A stretch of DNA of 64,000 nucleotides from Haemaphysalis longicornis. Taxonomy: Eukaryota > Arthropoda > Arachnida > Ixodida > Ixodidae. The position numbers were made by a program, and so were the translations under genes. The notes beneath the pieces are model-generated. The model searched no databases. It had not been told where the DNA came from and saw nothing but the letters and a program-made list of their open reading frames with translations. The DNA lies in assembly GCA_013339765.2 (NCBI GenBank), contig CM023448.1:282655717-282719716 (forward strand), in the 5' to 3' direction. Positions 35,555-46,432 of this stretch are shown here, one piece after another; position 1 is the stretch's first letter, and every line of letters starts with the position of its first letter.

Positions 35555-35730
35555 AAAAAATGGCTGACGATTACTATACTCCCTAATGCAAAAATGGTGC
35601 GCAGCGCAACCTGCAGCCCCGGCCCAGAGCTGCGGCGTCTCAGGAAGTGATCGCGTAATCAGCAAACGCACGGCGGTGCGGGCTACTCTGACGTTATCTC
35701 GCAGCGAGTCGCCGCCGCCGAGCATTTTGT
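35555..35730. repeat. Dispersed repeat, copy B (partner at 5.7-6.1 kb)
   Basis: Matches both ends of 5735-6085 (TATACTCCCTAATGC; GCTACTCTGACGTTATCTCG; GCGAGTCGCCGCCGCCGAGCA) but lacks its GCGTCGACGGCGC middle block. The short middle is GC-rich and palindromic around CCCGGCCCAGAGC. Confidence 0.55.
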
Positions 35731-35796
35731 TGTAAATCATGTTTGAATATCCGGCGCAAATGACCCGTGGTTCGGATGAGCCACGCAACGGGGAGG

Positions 35797-36025
35797 AGAG
35801 AGAGAGAGTTGCTTTATTGAAAGAGAAAGGAGCAACGAGGAGGACGCCGAAAGACCTATGTACTATCGTGATACAATTGAAATGCGAACAACGGATCGCG
35901 TGGCTTTCAGTACATGCCGCGCATCCTGGCACCGGGAACAGGTTACGAGAGTTCGTGATCAACCGTGATACTCAAAGAACACCGTCTTTCAACATCGTCT
36001 GTTGGCCGCTCAGAACGAAATAAAC
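35797..36025 (-). pseudogene. LINE-type 3' end, minus strand
   Basis: On minus: short frame HRSFGVLLVAPFSFNKA, then CTTTCTCTTTCAATAAAGC and a CTCTCTCTCTCTC tail. The AATAAAG-plus-pyrimidine end matches the LINE ends at 19.5 and 55.9 kb. No RT or RNase H motif is left. Confidence 0.35.
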
Positions 36026-37478
36026 AAAGGAGTACAGCTGCGTGCGCCGTTTCAGTCATCGCAGCGACAAGCTAGATAACGCTCGCGTGAGCGGGCGCCG
36101 AACGCGGCGGGAAGACATACAAAACCAGAACGCAGCGCGTTCTGGGCTCCTGTGGCGCCGTGCCTCGGCATACCACTCTCCCCCTCACCCTTTCGCCACA
36201 TTGTCCTCCTCCGTTCTCCGTCTGTCTTCAGTGTTGCCTTCGTTCGTTCGGTTACGAGGCCGACGAAGCCGCCAAACCACAGTAGCGAACGCTTAAGTGC
36301 TGCGTACTAAAACGCGGCTCCTGGATTTTATGAGACGCACATCTCATGCGAAAACGCGATCCGCTGCTGACACAAATAGCAGCGAAGTTGAGAGCGTCCA
36401 AGAGTTGAACAAGGTTCCACTTTACTAAGTATTCAAACACTAAACATATTCAAATTAATAGGCGGATTGTTTTGTTTTGTTTTTTGTTTTTTGCTGCCAT
36501 AGACAGTTTTCGAATAGTATGACCGGTGGCACGACAGCTTCGGTCGTGTTGTGACCCTCGTAATGCACTGCGGTGCCCGCATTTTTCGTCCTGTCGTCTG
36601 CGCTTTTCGGCCAATTTTTCATAAAAATCCTGATATTGTTCTCTTATATGCAGCTAAAAATAGAATGCCTCTCCTGGACTTGGGAGGCTGACCCCTATCC
36701 CATTACCTCACCTTTCTTGCTCAATAAAAGAAGTTTCTTCCTCTTCCTACGAAGGGCAAACACGCAAAACACTCAGCCCTCGTCGACGGGCGAGAGGAAC
36801 ATGCACCACCGAAATGTGCTCAGCCCTGCCAAAGCTCCCAATTACCAATTTACTGTTGAACGCCTCTGCAGTAAACCCATTGGCGAGAATATCCATCTTA
36901 TAGGATTGGGGATGAGCCAAAGAGACGCACCTAGATTCAATATTTCGTTACAGCGGGTGTATCTGCATCAGGTATCCCTTGCAAGTGACGATCATCAAGG
37001 TATTCACACTGACAGTGCATTTTTAACGCATCAGATATTTCCAAGATACTAGATATTGGATGGAGTGGCCCTTTTTACCTCGCAAGTACGGATTTAACAG
37101 TGCCGGGAGGGCCTCCTTGGTATACGGCACAGCACGCGTTTGGAGAAGGCACAAGAGCTTTGGTCGCCGTGGGTACCGGCTGCTTTAGACTAGACGTAGT
37201 ACCTCCTTGGCCAGGCCCTCTTCTGTCTTCCGCATTTTGTATTTCTCAAGGCGTAACTGGTCGCAACTTGCAGGCCTCTGTGGAGTGGTCAACGGTGCCC
37301 TCGTCTGGGCGTGTATACTGGCTGGAGGGATATTCTGTCTATGCTTGCTTGATGGCTACTCTTTGGCCTGAACGCCGCATGCACCTGGACAATCTGCTGA
37401 CGTATAGGTATATTCATTATGGTGATTAGCCCGTGTTGGCGATCATAAATCTCTCCAACAACATGTCCGACCGCACAA
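36026..37478. other. No recognisable gene
   Basis: TTTTGTTTTG-type run at about 36463-36495. A 159-codon plus ORF (36573-37052) shows no domain. Confidence 0.4.
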
Positions 37479-37915
37479 AGTTTCATACTAATATATACTA
37501 GAGGGCAATCTGGCGCTGCAATCGCGGGCCGTCGTGAGCGCCGCCATTACAGCTAGCGACGCTCCTCACCTGCTTGGCTTGGCTGGCCACAAGGGTTCTT
37601 TTTTGTCTCGAAGCCAAAACCAACAAAGAAGGGTGACATATTTTTCTTCTACATCTTGCATGAAGTTTCTAAATAATCCCTGACAAATAAAATCTTTTTG
37701 GAGCTTCAATTTTATAACAAAACAAATTTGAATAATCTTCTACGGTAATATTGTTGCTTTTTTGCAGCCAGATGCAACTTTTCAGCCTGTTCATCAGCCA
37801 TGTGAAGGACAAGTGGAACGTGCCTGCCCGGCACATGACGGAACGCTCGCTGAGGTGCGGCTCGCCTAGACAATGACGCCAGCTAATTTCCCTCTAGTAT
37901 ATGTTAGCATGAAAC
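37479..37915. mobile_element. MITE with about 37-bp TIRs
   Basis: The left end AAGTTTCATACTAATATATA (37479 on), continuing CTAGAGGGCAATCTGGCG, is matched by the reverse complement of 37878-37915 (GTTTCATGCTAACATATACT, then AGAGGGAAATTAGCTGGCG). The 437-bp unit contains no complete ORF. The GCGCTGCAATCG / GAGCGCCGCCATTAC start is a motif I associate with common tick MITEs. Confidence 0.75.
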
Positions 37916-38690
37916 TCTATGGTCCCACCCGACCTCTGGTGCGCCAATTTTCCCGAAGTAAATTATCTTCCCCGGCGCATGCCTCCCCAATTTTGTCTTG
38001 TGATGGTCGTCCTGCAGTTGTTAGCAGATCACAGTTGGCACGCTAATATTACGAGCGCTGCCATGCTTGAGAATATAACCTTAGATGAAAAATGGGCATT
38101 CGATTTGCTGCTGTTTATTCCTTCGAGAAATCTCAAATTTTTTGGCATTCCCTTATATTTTCAAATGTTCCTGTATTTCAGGGTCCTCCCAACAATCACT
38201 TCCTCCATCCTCCCTCCAGTGGAAGCGTAAAAACAACGGTACTCATAGGACTTCAGAAACAGTACCATGAGTACTTCGGTTCCCAACAAAATGCTTCAAA
38301 AAGTTCATTCGTGCATTTACAGACTGTCGGCGCATTTTTTTTTTTTTTTCGAAAAATGAATATTCCTTAGAAGCTTGGCTTTGTGTTCTTTCCATGACGC
38401 CTGGATCTAAGGCCTGCTTCACTCCCTCATATGAAATGCCTGGTAGTTAGTCCAATACGAGAAATTATTCGTAGTAACGTAAGCAAATTCTTCTTCAGGT
38501 GTTGTGCACAAACGGATAACACTTTACTGCGACTGAAAGAACACATGACAGGGAGTGCGCTGTTTTTCCGCGTTTGTGCGTATCAAATTGAACAGTAACT
38601 CATCTATAAGACGAGTGCGCGTACGAGGCGACACACCACACTCGAAGCGCGCCTCCGCTGAGCAACGGAGCCGAGGAGAGCCGCAAAGCG
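37916..38690. other. No recognisable gene
   Basis: AT-rich, T-run at about 38335-38349. No motif-bearing ORF. Confidence 0.45.
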
Positions 38691-39002
38691 CTAGAGCACA
38701 CAATGCAAGCGCGCCCGCTTGAGCCCATCGCCCCGTCTCGTCATCCGCGGCACGGATTTCGTCATGATCCTACAGCCCGCCACGCTCCTGGCCGCTTCTT
38801 TCAACACGGCGCGCACAGTAGGGGAGGCAGTTGGCGCTTTGGTAACATTCCAGTTTTCCGGGCCAGGAGAACTTTCCACCCCGGCTGCTGTGACGAGCCC
38901 CGACGTAGCGGGACGGTTTGTATGTACAAGCGCTCGAGAAACTCGGGCTCCCAAGTTCCGCGCGCCGACCAAGCAAACGGGGTCGCGACGCCGGGCGCCC
39001 AT
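38691..39002 (-). pseudogene. Probable LINE ORF1 start with 2A-like motif
   Basis: A 103-codon minus-strand frame in CpG-rich sequence. About a third in, it reads LVTAAGVESSPGPENW. G-[VI]-E-x-N-P-G-P is the core of 2A-like ribosome-skipping peptides known at the N-terminus of some CR1/L2-group LINE ORFs; here the Asn is Ser. After it come SPTVRAVLKEAARSVAG and a basic stretch, as in the helical ORF1 region of such LINEs. The frame stops at 38691 with no RRM or zinc knuckle. Motif seen; LINE assignment inferred. The CpG-rich segment could instead be host DNA. Confidence 0.35.
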
Positions 39003-39845
39003 TCAGGCGCACGTAAGCCGCCGCCAGTGTAGCCGGCCTCCGTCCTCCTCCCGACGGGGCCACCGGTGGCAGCGTCGCGCCGCGAATCGCGGAGGACGAC
39101 GCAAGGTAAACAGTCGTTGGCGCGACCCGCGGCACGACATTAAAGCTCAATGCTCGGTGAAAGCACACACTGGGGGTTTAGATGAGGATCTTGCTTTCTC
39201 CGCCTCGCAGCGTGCGTGCGCCGATGCCGAAATGTACCTGCGCTGAAGCTTTGTGCTTTTTATGCAGCAGTTTTTCGCTGTGTGGATACAACCATGCTTG
39301 CGCTACTGTGTGTACTAGTAAGCAGTGCACGTTGTCTGGTGCTCAATATGCGAGAATTTCAGAACGCTTCGACCCGACCCTGCCATGACAGTTTTTACAT
39401 CGGCCCGTTATTTCTGGAGATGAATTATAGGACAGAGGTAAACAAAGACCCCACTTCTCTGTTTTATGAAGGAACGAGGCGGCACGCGGGCGTGTAACTG
39501 CATCAACAGTGCTTTCGCAAACAGAGCGAAATAGCGCAAATTCGACAAGTTTTTGATGCCCCATAGTGAGCTCAACGTGTACGGTTCCTGGTTGCGATGT
39601 GCGCCCCTCCAGAATTACGAAAAGTTGTCATGCTGTGGCCAGACTTAATAACAACAACAAGAAAACAGATCTTACCGCCTTCGTCTTATTTCTTCGAGGG
39701 TGATACTACATGTAATAACAACCGCGTTCATTTTTTTCCTTTCCCCAAACTGGTCGGGTTGCCGGTGCGTATGAAACGATGCATGCGACCCATTAACAGC
39801 TGTATTCGATGACAGCAACACCAGCAGAACAGAAAGCGCTCCACC
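39003..39845. other. CpG-rich then AT-rich, no recognisable gene
   Basis: 39003-39120 continues the CpG-dense segment (GGGGCCACCGGTGGC). After 39240 composition drops. No domain seen. Confidence 0.4.
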
Positions 39846-40480
39846 ATGCCAACACAACTTCCAGGTCACCCTCTGGGAGAGAATAGCAATGGATTCGCCA
39901 CAGCCACTGGCTGTCGCGGCTGGTTGACAAAAATAACGGAATGCTACTCCAGATACCCCGACATCGCCCTCCTCGAGTCCTTGTCGTCCGGAGCCGTGAT
40001 CAGGTCTGTGTTCGCAAGACTGAAATTTCTAAGACCGCCATCTCCGACAACGGGCTTCAGTTCACCTCCACAAACTCATGGGCTTTTGTGGGATTGGCCC
40101 TTTAGTACGAATTCCGCCACGCCACTTCAAGCCCACGGTACCCACGGATCAACGAAACTGGCAAAAGCGGCACGAAGGATATCCAGCAGGCGTCCATTAA
40201 AAAGACAAACGACACGTACTAAACCCTTCTCGGCTTACACTCAACGCCCCTCCAAAACGGCTATAGCCCCGCCGAATTGCTCATGGGCCGACGCCTGAGG
40301 GGTCACGTTCCTATGGCAGGAAAAGAACTAAAGCTCTATCTCATAAATAAGCCGAGCTTCAAACCAAGAAAAAAGACCTCAAGTGGGCTCAGACACGCCT
40401 CTTTGACCGACACCACGGAGTAAGTCAACTCCCAGCTCTTTCCGCCAGCCAAGACGTTTGGATCGTAGACCTGTAGGGCG
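39846..40480 (+). pseudogene. Ty3/gypsy integrase relic
   Basis: Plus-strand reading: YSRYPDIALLESLSSGAVI (integrase core entry, after the usual first catalytic Asp position), a shifted segment corresponding to ISDNGLQFTS with the second Asp, then HGSTKLAKAARRISS, LHSTPLQNGYSPAELLMGRR (split over frames) and HVPMAG. These are successive blocks of the retroviral-type integrase in gypsy elements of the K02A2.6-like kind. Several frameshifts and a missing stretch of the core make it non-functional. No LTR, RT or gag was found nearby, so only an internal fragment remains. Confidence 0.75.
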
Positions 40481-40934
40481 CCGAAAAATATCAAAAGCAG
40501 AGTAACACACTGGTCGAATTGGGTTTCTGCCGATACAGGGGAACAAAGGCACAAGCACACACATGTGATCCGAAAGCCACCAGTGAATACATCCGGCCAA
40601 AGATATTTTGGAATAAATCAAAGCACCCTCATCCACATGTGTTTCGAATACTGATCGCTGTCACTGGTTATGCCTTTCAGTCTTTACGGTCTCTAGATGT
40701 CAAATCCTTCCCGCATCGATGGTGGGCGCTCTTTAGTCTGTGCCTAAATATCTTAAACATTTAGTGCAGGTGCCGCCCCCATTATATTCCCACGTCTTGA
40801 GCACTGTTTTCTGCAACAGACCTAACGCAGTCGAATACCAGGTAAGTTTCACTAAAAGGGTACAACCATACTAGAAATTCCACCTGGGACACGAACAGAC
40901 TTATTATATAAATACAGAGAGAAAAAGAGAGACA
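40481..40934. other. No recognisable gene
   Basis: Runs from the integrase relic to the sharp start of duplication arm B. No motif seen. Confidence 0.45.
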
Positions 40935-43445
40935 GAGTGATTGTAGCGACGAAGATTGATCATGTAACCGAGAGAGAAAAATCATCATCAGTGCAGTACA
41001 CGTCATGTTCCCCAGCAGTGGCAGGATCATCATCAGCACCGGCAGAATCAGAAAGCCACGTCGCGATTGCCTCAGGCTACGGGGTTCCTCGGACTGCTCG
41101 GCTTCGTTTTCGCCTCATTCGGAGTTCCACAACAGCTACCCTGCGCTGTCTCTGCGCGGCCTCGGCTCGAAAGGTACCGGCGCTTGGACATGACTCTAGG
41201 TGAGACCGCGCAGCCTGTTTCGGACGAGGTTCCGGCGGAATCCGAAGCACGGGCGCTATGCATCGTTCGGAGCGCGACCACATCACAGGCCATGCCACCC
41301 GAGGCCACCACCCTCTTGCTGCTGGCGCCCACCGCAGCCGGAGAGATGACGGAGCGCGTCGGCCGCCCCTTCCGCTACACCACGGACTCACTCGAGCTGC
41401 TGCTCCAGACGGTCACCGGCGGCGGTGACACCATGGTGGTGCACTTTTGTGAGGACCAGACGCCTCACGACATGGGCAGCTACACAGCAGGCGTCAGCCA
41501 CAACGTGCTAGCCATCTACGACCGGAACCGAGAGCCATCCAAGAGGCTCATGGAGCCTGAGCCCGAGCCAGAGAACGGGCACCCGTTTTCAGGAACAGCG
41601 GCCTTGGAAACACAGTACTGGGTAGGCAGCAGTCGAGGCGCTGCAGGGGAAAGCAAGTGTTCCCCTCTGGACACAATGGGGGCCACGGATGGCTGCCGAA
41701 ATAACGCTAGTAGCGTGGGTTTCGTGAACCGAGCCATGACCTGTAACCCCCACCGTCGCCTGCAGAGCCTCTACATGGCGCCAGAATTTAGCGACGCTCC
41801 GTACAGGCGTGACTTCGATGGCACAGAGCTGGCTGCAGCCAACAGCATACCCTCCCAGCTGCAGCTCTTCCGCCTCCTTCGTATATCTTCATGGCCTGCC
41901 ATCGGCACAACACTTCGGCTGGGACAGCAGCGAAGCCTGGCAGCAGCACCACGTGCAGGAACTGTGCCGAGTGATGCTTTACGCCCTGGAGCACAAGTTC
42001 AAGCGCACGGACCAGGCCAAGCTCATCTTCCAGCTCTGTCAAGTGATACGGAGGACCCAGTTAGGTGCCCCGAGTGTGGCTCGCAGAGCGTCTCTTTCCT
42101 GGACGTGCCGCTGGTGATGCAGATCTTTGGGTCGGGCAAGTCGTACGACAGCGTGCAGGCGGCTGTTCGGCCAGTGTTACCCCGGACACCCTGGACTGGT
42201 CGAATTAGCCCCACTGCGAACGGTGCGGCCGCAAGTGCGACGCCCACAAGGGGCTAAGTTTACAATATGTCAGTGCTTGTTACTAACTGCCCAATATGTC
42301 AGCTAATCTTGCAATAGCATGTTTCTTGTTTTTTTTTTTGTCCATGCGCATTTTGATTGACCTTGTTGGTTGTTACTTTTTCCGTGGCCATTCTTTCGGT
42401 GTTTGTATTATTGTTGTGCCCCCCCCCCCCCCTTTCGTGTGTATATTACCAGACAAGATACCCTCGAGCAAATAATAAGTGATGATTACGATGAACATGG
42501 CTGGCACTACTTATTTCTTCAGTGAAGAAAAGGGAGCGCCACAATTGTGCCCCTCCCGCCTGCCTCAATGCAGTTTCGATTGATTTGGCGCTGCTTTTTT
42601 CCAGCAGCTGCAAGTTTATAGGCCGGCCAACTTGAAATTCCGCTACTATTCTCGTACCGGGTTGGCGGCGGTGTTGTACAGAAATTAGACGCCTAACTCC
42701 CACGAATACCCGTCTCCCGCCATTATCGCAACACTGTTTACTTTTATTACACTTTCTAGTTGGTAATTGCATATCTTTGCTTGTATTTCTCGTTATGGCG
42801 AAAGGCGCATTGGCCGTTATCAGCAGTTACAGAAACGCATTCACACGCTCGCACTCACCGGCGATGCATTCCTAAAAATACGGGTCGGTGATCAGAGCCG
42901 TGGCTGAGCGTTAAATTAAGCATGTTTTCACTACATATTGGTTAACACGAGCACCCTGCAGCCTATGACTACGAATAAATTATCCCCGGTGACCAAATGA
43001 TCTAATCGATTGGTAGCATTAGTTGTCAGAATCAACTTTTTCATTTCCACAGAACCAGCAGACCAGCCGACGGTGCCTCCCTACACAGACTACCAGGAGC
43101 GCCTGACAGACGTCGCTGTACTTCAGCCCCTTCCGCCGACCATTCTTACGCTACAGCGAATCACAAATAATACACAGCTCGTATTTAAGTATTTCTATTT
43201 CTAATATAAGGAGTTGACGCCCTGGTGCGCAGGTACAACTGCAGGGCTTTCATGTACGGCGTGATGCACGACTCAATACGGATGAGTGTGTAACCAACAC
43301 ATAAAGGAAACGGTAGGGAGATGACGCGATGTATGACTGGCTCCACTGCAGAGGTAGCTTTTGCGAGTAGTGGAATACTGGTTCGAAGAATATTCGAAGC
43401 GAAGAGCGCGCTGCTGTGAAATAACATCGGAAACAAAAAAACAAT
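40935..43445 (+). repeat. Inverted duplication, arm B
   Basis: Plus-oriented partner of 30275-32994. It starts at AGAGTGATTG (40935). The USP47-like core is near-identical to arm A up to about 41870, about 85-90% by eye to 42257, then roughly 70-80% to about 43445. It differs from arm A by a 14-bp deletion at about 41922 between CTTC repeats, a 3-bp deletion at about 41867, and a poly-C run at 42420-42433. Confidence 0.9.
41067..42257 (+). pseudogene. USP47-like: USP47-like deubiquitinase retrocopy, arm B
   Basis: A 396-codon frame with the same start (MPQATGFLGLLG) and the same UBL-like and Cys-box regions ([17 protein letters not shown]) as arm A. A 14-bp deletion before the [11 protein letters not shown] block throws that block into another frame (read in 41809-42117). 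The original frame is regained by chance at the first zinc Cys pair ([19 protein letters not shown]), which in this copy is closer to the parental family than in arm A. The distal finger is broken. Both copies share the frame slip between LIFQLCQ and VRCP-CG, so the slip predates the duplication. No His box. Pseudogene. Confidence 0.75.
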
Positions 43446-43611
43446 CTAGACGGCTTTCTTGGCTGTACAAGTTAACAAGCTATTAGACGCGCTTGCGGCG
43501 CGCAAAGCAACGAGGAGCCGATTCATTTGCGGTATCACTATTTTTTTTTACAGTGTAGCCATGGCGTGGTGAGCCAACAATGTGACCGGGATGCTATATA
43601 ATTCGCTCCAA
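43446..43611. other. Short unique spacer
   Basis: Lies between arm B and the RTE tail. T-run at 43542-43549. Confidence 0.5.
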
Positions 43612-43760
43612 ATCTATCATCATCATCATCATGTACAAGTCCATTACAGGACGACTACTTCCCTAAGATCTCCAACCGCTCCTGTACTGCGCTGCTCGGT
43701 CCTAGTCTTTGCCTCCAAATATTGTTTTATGTCCCACTAGAAGGTTCACCTTGAACGACC
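43612..43760 (-). pseudogene. RTE LINE 3' tail with (ATG)n end
   Basis: On minus: GGAGCGGTTGGAGATCTTAG, then GTAGTCGTCCTGTAATGGAC, TTGTACATG and ATGATGATGATGATAG (43616-43632 as ATC on plus). This is the usual RTE-clade 3' end as I know it: a short conserved 3' UTR ending in trinucleotide repeats. It probably belongs to the RTE coding relic at 44.5-45.4 kb, with the minisatellite and SINE in between. Confidence 0.65.
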
Positions 43761-43879
43761 CCGTCGTCCACACGAATGATGCACAAACCCAAGTGAACCA
43801 AGGAAGGCAACAAACGAACCGAAGTATACCAGCCGTGTATAAGAGACGATAACCTACCTCCGCAGTTAATGATTGATTA
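43761..43879. other. Spacer before degenerate array
   Basis: Unique sequence. TGATTGATTATTGATTG words at about 43868-43885 lead into the array. Confidence 0.4.
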
Positions 43880-44500
43880 TTGATTGACAGTACAGGTTAG
43901 TAAGGTGATATTACTGTGAACTAATATGAGTTAAGAGAAATTAGAATGCACCGGGGCAAGTAAGGGAGATTAAGATGAAGTAAGACGGGTTAAGGCGGAT
44001 TAAAACTGAGTACGGTAGGGATTACGATGGCTTAAAACGAACTAAGGCGCGTTAATGTGGGTTGCCATTGAGTACGGTAGGTATTAATATGGGTTAAAAC
44101 AAATTAAGATGTATTACGGTGAATTAAGGTGGGTTAAGTTTGATTAAGGTAGGGATTAGGAGAAATTACGCTGGATTGAAATGAATAAATCTGCATTGCG
44201 GTGGATTGACATGGATAAGGTAGTTTTATTAAGTTGGATTATGTGCTGAGCCTAAAGACAGTGCTTCGATCCCGGTCGCGGTGGCTGCCTTTTAAATGAG
44301 GGCGAAAAGCGCGAACGGCTGTGTGTCGAGAGTTCGGCGCACGTTAAAGACCCCCCGGTGGACAAAATAATAACGGAGCCTTCCGCTACGGCGGGCCTCA
44401 TAGCCCAGGTGTAGCTAGGGCGGGATAAACGCAAAGAAAAGATGGATTATGGTGGATTACGATGGATTAAGATATGGAATAAGGTGAGGACGGATTGAGC
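43880..44500 (+). repeat. Degenerate GGATTAAG-type minisatellite
   Basis: About 350 bp of diverged 10-12-bp words of the form G(G/A)(A/G)TTA(A/C)G(A/G)TGG (GGGTTAAGGCGGATTAAAAC, GTGAATTAAGGTGGGTTAAG) up to about 44245. It resumes at 44440-44485 (GGATTATGGTGGATTACGATGG). The gap is filled by a SINE. Units are too diverged for a fixed period. Confidence 0.8.
44262..44432 (+). mobile_element. 5'-truncated Ruka-like SINE in the minisatellite
   Basis: Starts inside the B-box (GCTTCGATCCCGG), lacking the A-box. It follows the Ruka body order: GAGGGCGAAAAGCG, CGGCGCACGTTAAAGACCCC, GGTGGACAAAATAA, CTACGGCGGGCCTCATAGCC. More diverged than the copies at 21.4 and 53.7 kb. No exact target duplication was found because the array itself is repetitive. 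Confidence 0.78.
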
Positions 44501-44519
44501 ACGGTATAATAGTTCGGCT

Positions 44520-45424
44520 CCCGTGTCGACGCTTAGAGATGTACATAAAAGGTATCTGTCACAATAGCACGCCAGGCTTTCGCCTTCCAAACACGTAGAT
44601 TTAAGCGTCCCGAGAAATTTTTCCGTCCCTGACGCACGTACGTTAATGGCCTTCCCCTATATTATTCCCCGTTTCTCGGGAGCCACGCTCTAACCCTGGG
44701 GGTCAACCGGCTCTCATTTAGCCGCATTACATGCCCAGACCAAGTTCATTTTTTTCTTCTTCTCTCAATTCTAACTATGATATCGTGCATCGGACATAGC
44801 TCCCTGATCCACGCAGCTCGTTTCATGTCCCTGAGCGCTGCCCCTGTCATCTTTCGTTCCATGGCTCGTTCGTAAAACCGAAGTCCAGTTTTTAGTAGGC
44901 GTAAAGTTTCTGCCCTTTATGTCATCACCGGAAGTATGCATTGGTTGCGTACCATTGTTCTCAGCGATAGAGATAACCTACTGTCTATTATTTGAGAGGG
45001 TTTGCCAAGCACACCTCAACCCACACTTATTCTGGACCGGATGTTTTTCTCGTGGTTGGGATGAGCACTGAAAACCTCACCAATGTGTTTTATTCGTCCA
45101 CTTGTTGTGGTATTTCGTAAACTACGGTGAAGGCGGTGCTTCCTACAGGTCTATTTAGCGTTAATGTAGATTTATTCATATTTTTCTCCAAGCATACAAC
45201 CAAGCTTATCCAGTGAAGGTCCTGAAGCAACTTTGTTTTTGCATCTGTGCACCAAGCTCACTGGACAAGACTAAATCATCCCCTAACCTCAAGTGGCCCG
45301 AACATTCTCCGTTTATCCGTAATCCTGCCTTCCACCGGTCAAAGTTCCTGAATGCCCCTTCGTGACAAGCTGTAAACAGTTCTGGCGAGATGGTGTCTTT
45401 TTGCCTTACTGCGGCGCGAGACAC
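44520..45424 (-). pseudogene. RTE-clade LINE reverse transcriptase, 3' half
   Basis: Minus-strand reading from 45424: VRQKDTISPELFTACHEGAF (RT block B; family form R-Q-G-D-T-I-S-P-K-L-F), then GLRINGECSGHLRLGDDLVL. The catalytic F-A-D-D has become L-G-D-D. Downstream, at 44860-44750, comes ERAMERKMTGAALRDMKRAA, CPMHDIIVRIE, then (shifted frame) TWSGHVMRLNESR and GRPLT, the conserved C-terminal region of RTE polyproteins. The middle (45000-45200) is decayed. The 5' part (endonuclease, RT blocks 1-3) is missing. At least one frameshift; dead copy. The tail is at 43.6 kb. Confidence 0.85.
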
Positions 45425-45790
45425 TCGACGAACGCATGCACGGCAGGCAGCCGATGAGCGGCTCGTCAGAAGACTTATCCCACCGGGTCTGAGAAACTGC
45501 GCTCACTCCGTTGGAGAAACTGCGATGCGGTCGACGTCCGGTTTTACGACCTGCATGTTACGGACTACCCAGCAACCAGTCTTGAATTTCCCACTCTTGG
45601 AGAAACGGAGCGGGAGCCATACTCCCCCTCCACTCCTCGCTTAGAATGTGGATCTCTTGGAATGACGCCGACGAAAAGCGGTACCGAAGTGACTGAAAAT
45701 ACCACACATAACTCACAACGGAGACCAGCCCGAAGGGAGATGAAGAAAAGATAAATTTTGCACGTCGCTGCACAATAAGATTCACTGCTT
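45425..45790. other. No recognisable gene
   Basis: Between the 5' break of the RTE LINE and the splice-donor-like site of the exon candidate. If that exon is real, this is the start of its intron on the minus strand. Confidence 0.4.
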
Positions 45791-45792
45791 AC

Positions 45793-46432
45793 CGGCTAGT
45801 GACGGGACGCGGAACTGCCCGGAGCGCCTAAATTTGGCAAAGGAAGTGCGGCGGGGGAGCTTCTTCTCCGCTCCTGGCAAATGACACACAGGTAGGGCGC
45901 GGCTGTCGATGTTCTTTGGGCGGCCGAGGTCATCCTTAGGAAGGGCCGGAGAGTGAGGGTCAGGCGAGACTTCTTCCGACTTGCGAGAAAAGGAACCGTT
46001 GGTACTTCGGGCCCCTCCCGCAACGACGTCCTCGCAGTAGGCGTGGTTAACGTACGAGGGCATTACAACGAACCGTCCACCCGACAACGAGCCTCGGTGA
46101 GTCGAAGACGGCTCGCGCCCACCGGCGCACTGCTGTCCGGGGCTGCCCGCGCGGTCGGGCTCTGCTCCGGCCGACTGAGGGGCACACGTGGGAGATTCCG
46201 CGGGTCCACAGAACCGGGACGCCCTGTCAGCGTCGGCCGATCCCGCAGGCGAAGCAGGCCTGGCCTGCGGTGGTTCATCCGGCGTAGCCCAGCCATCGTC
46301 AAATGAGCCGGAGCGGAGCTGGTCCTCGACGATGTTCGTAGCACTGACGATGTGATTTCGCAAAGAATCGAACAGCTCGTCGCCGGGTCGGCTACTGGCG
46401 CGGCTAGAGCGCCCGGCTTCGTTACGAGACAT
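45793..46432 (-). CDS. Candidate host first coding exon
   Basis: A long minus-strand frame with ATG at 46432 (MSRNEAGRSSRASSRPGDEL) running to LAGKQ and a stop at about 45782. The frame stays open upstream of this ATG to at least 46570, so an upstream exon part is possible. At 45792-45787 the minus strand reads CCG|GTAAGC, a strong donor match directly before the stop, so the coding part may end at 45793. Content: Ser/Arg start, SLRNHIVSATNIVEDQL (helix-like), a Pro/Ala/Ser/Gly-rich middle, then a basic end with a CVICQE-type reading in another frame. GC- and CpG-rich against AT-rich neighbours. No family recognised. Could also be GC-driven chance. Confidence 0.35.

Noticed and set aside
38719..39246. 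175-codon plus-strand ORF in CpG-rich DNA
   Set aside because: The antisense frame carries the 2A-like motif; the plus frame shows no domain.
39846..40480. Intact LTR retrotransposon
   Set aside because: Only integrase blocks, in several frames; no LTRs, primer-binding site, gag or RT found nearby.
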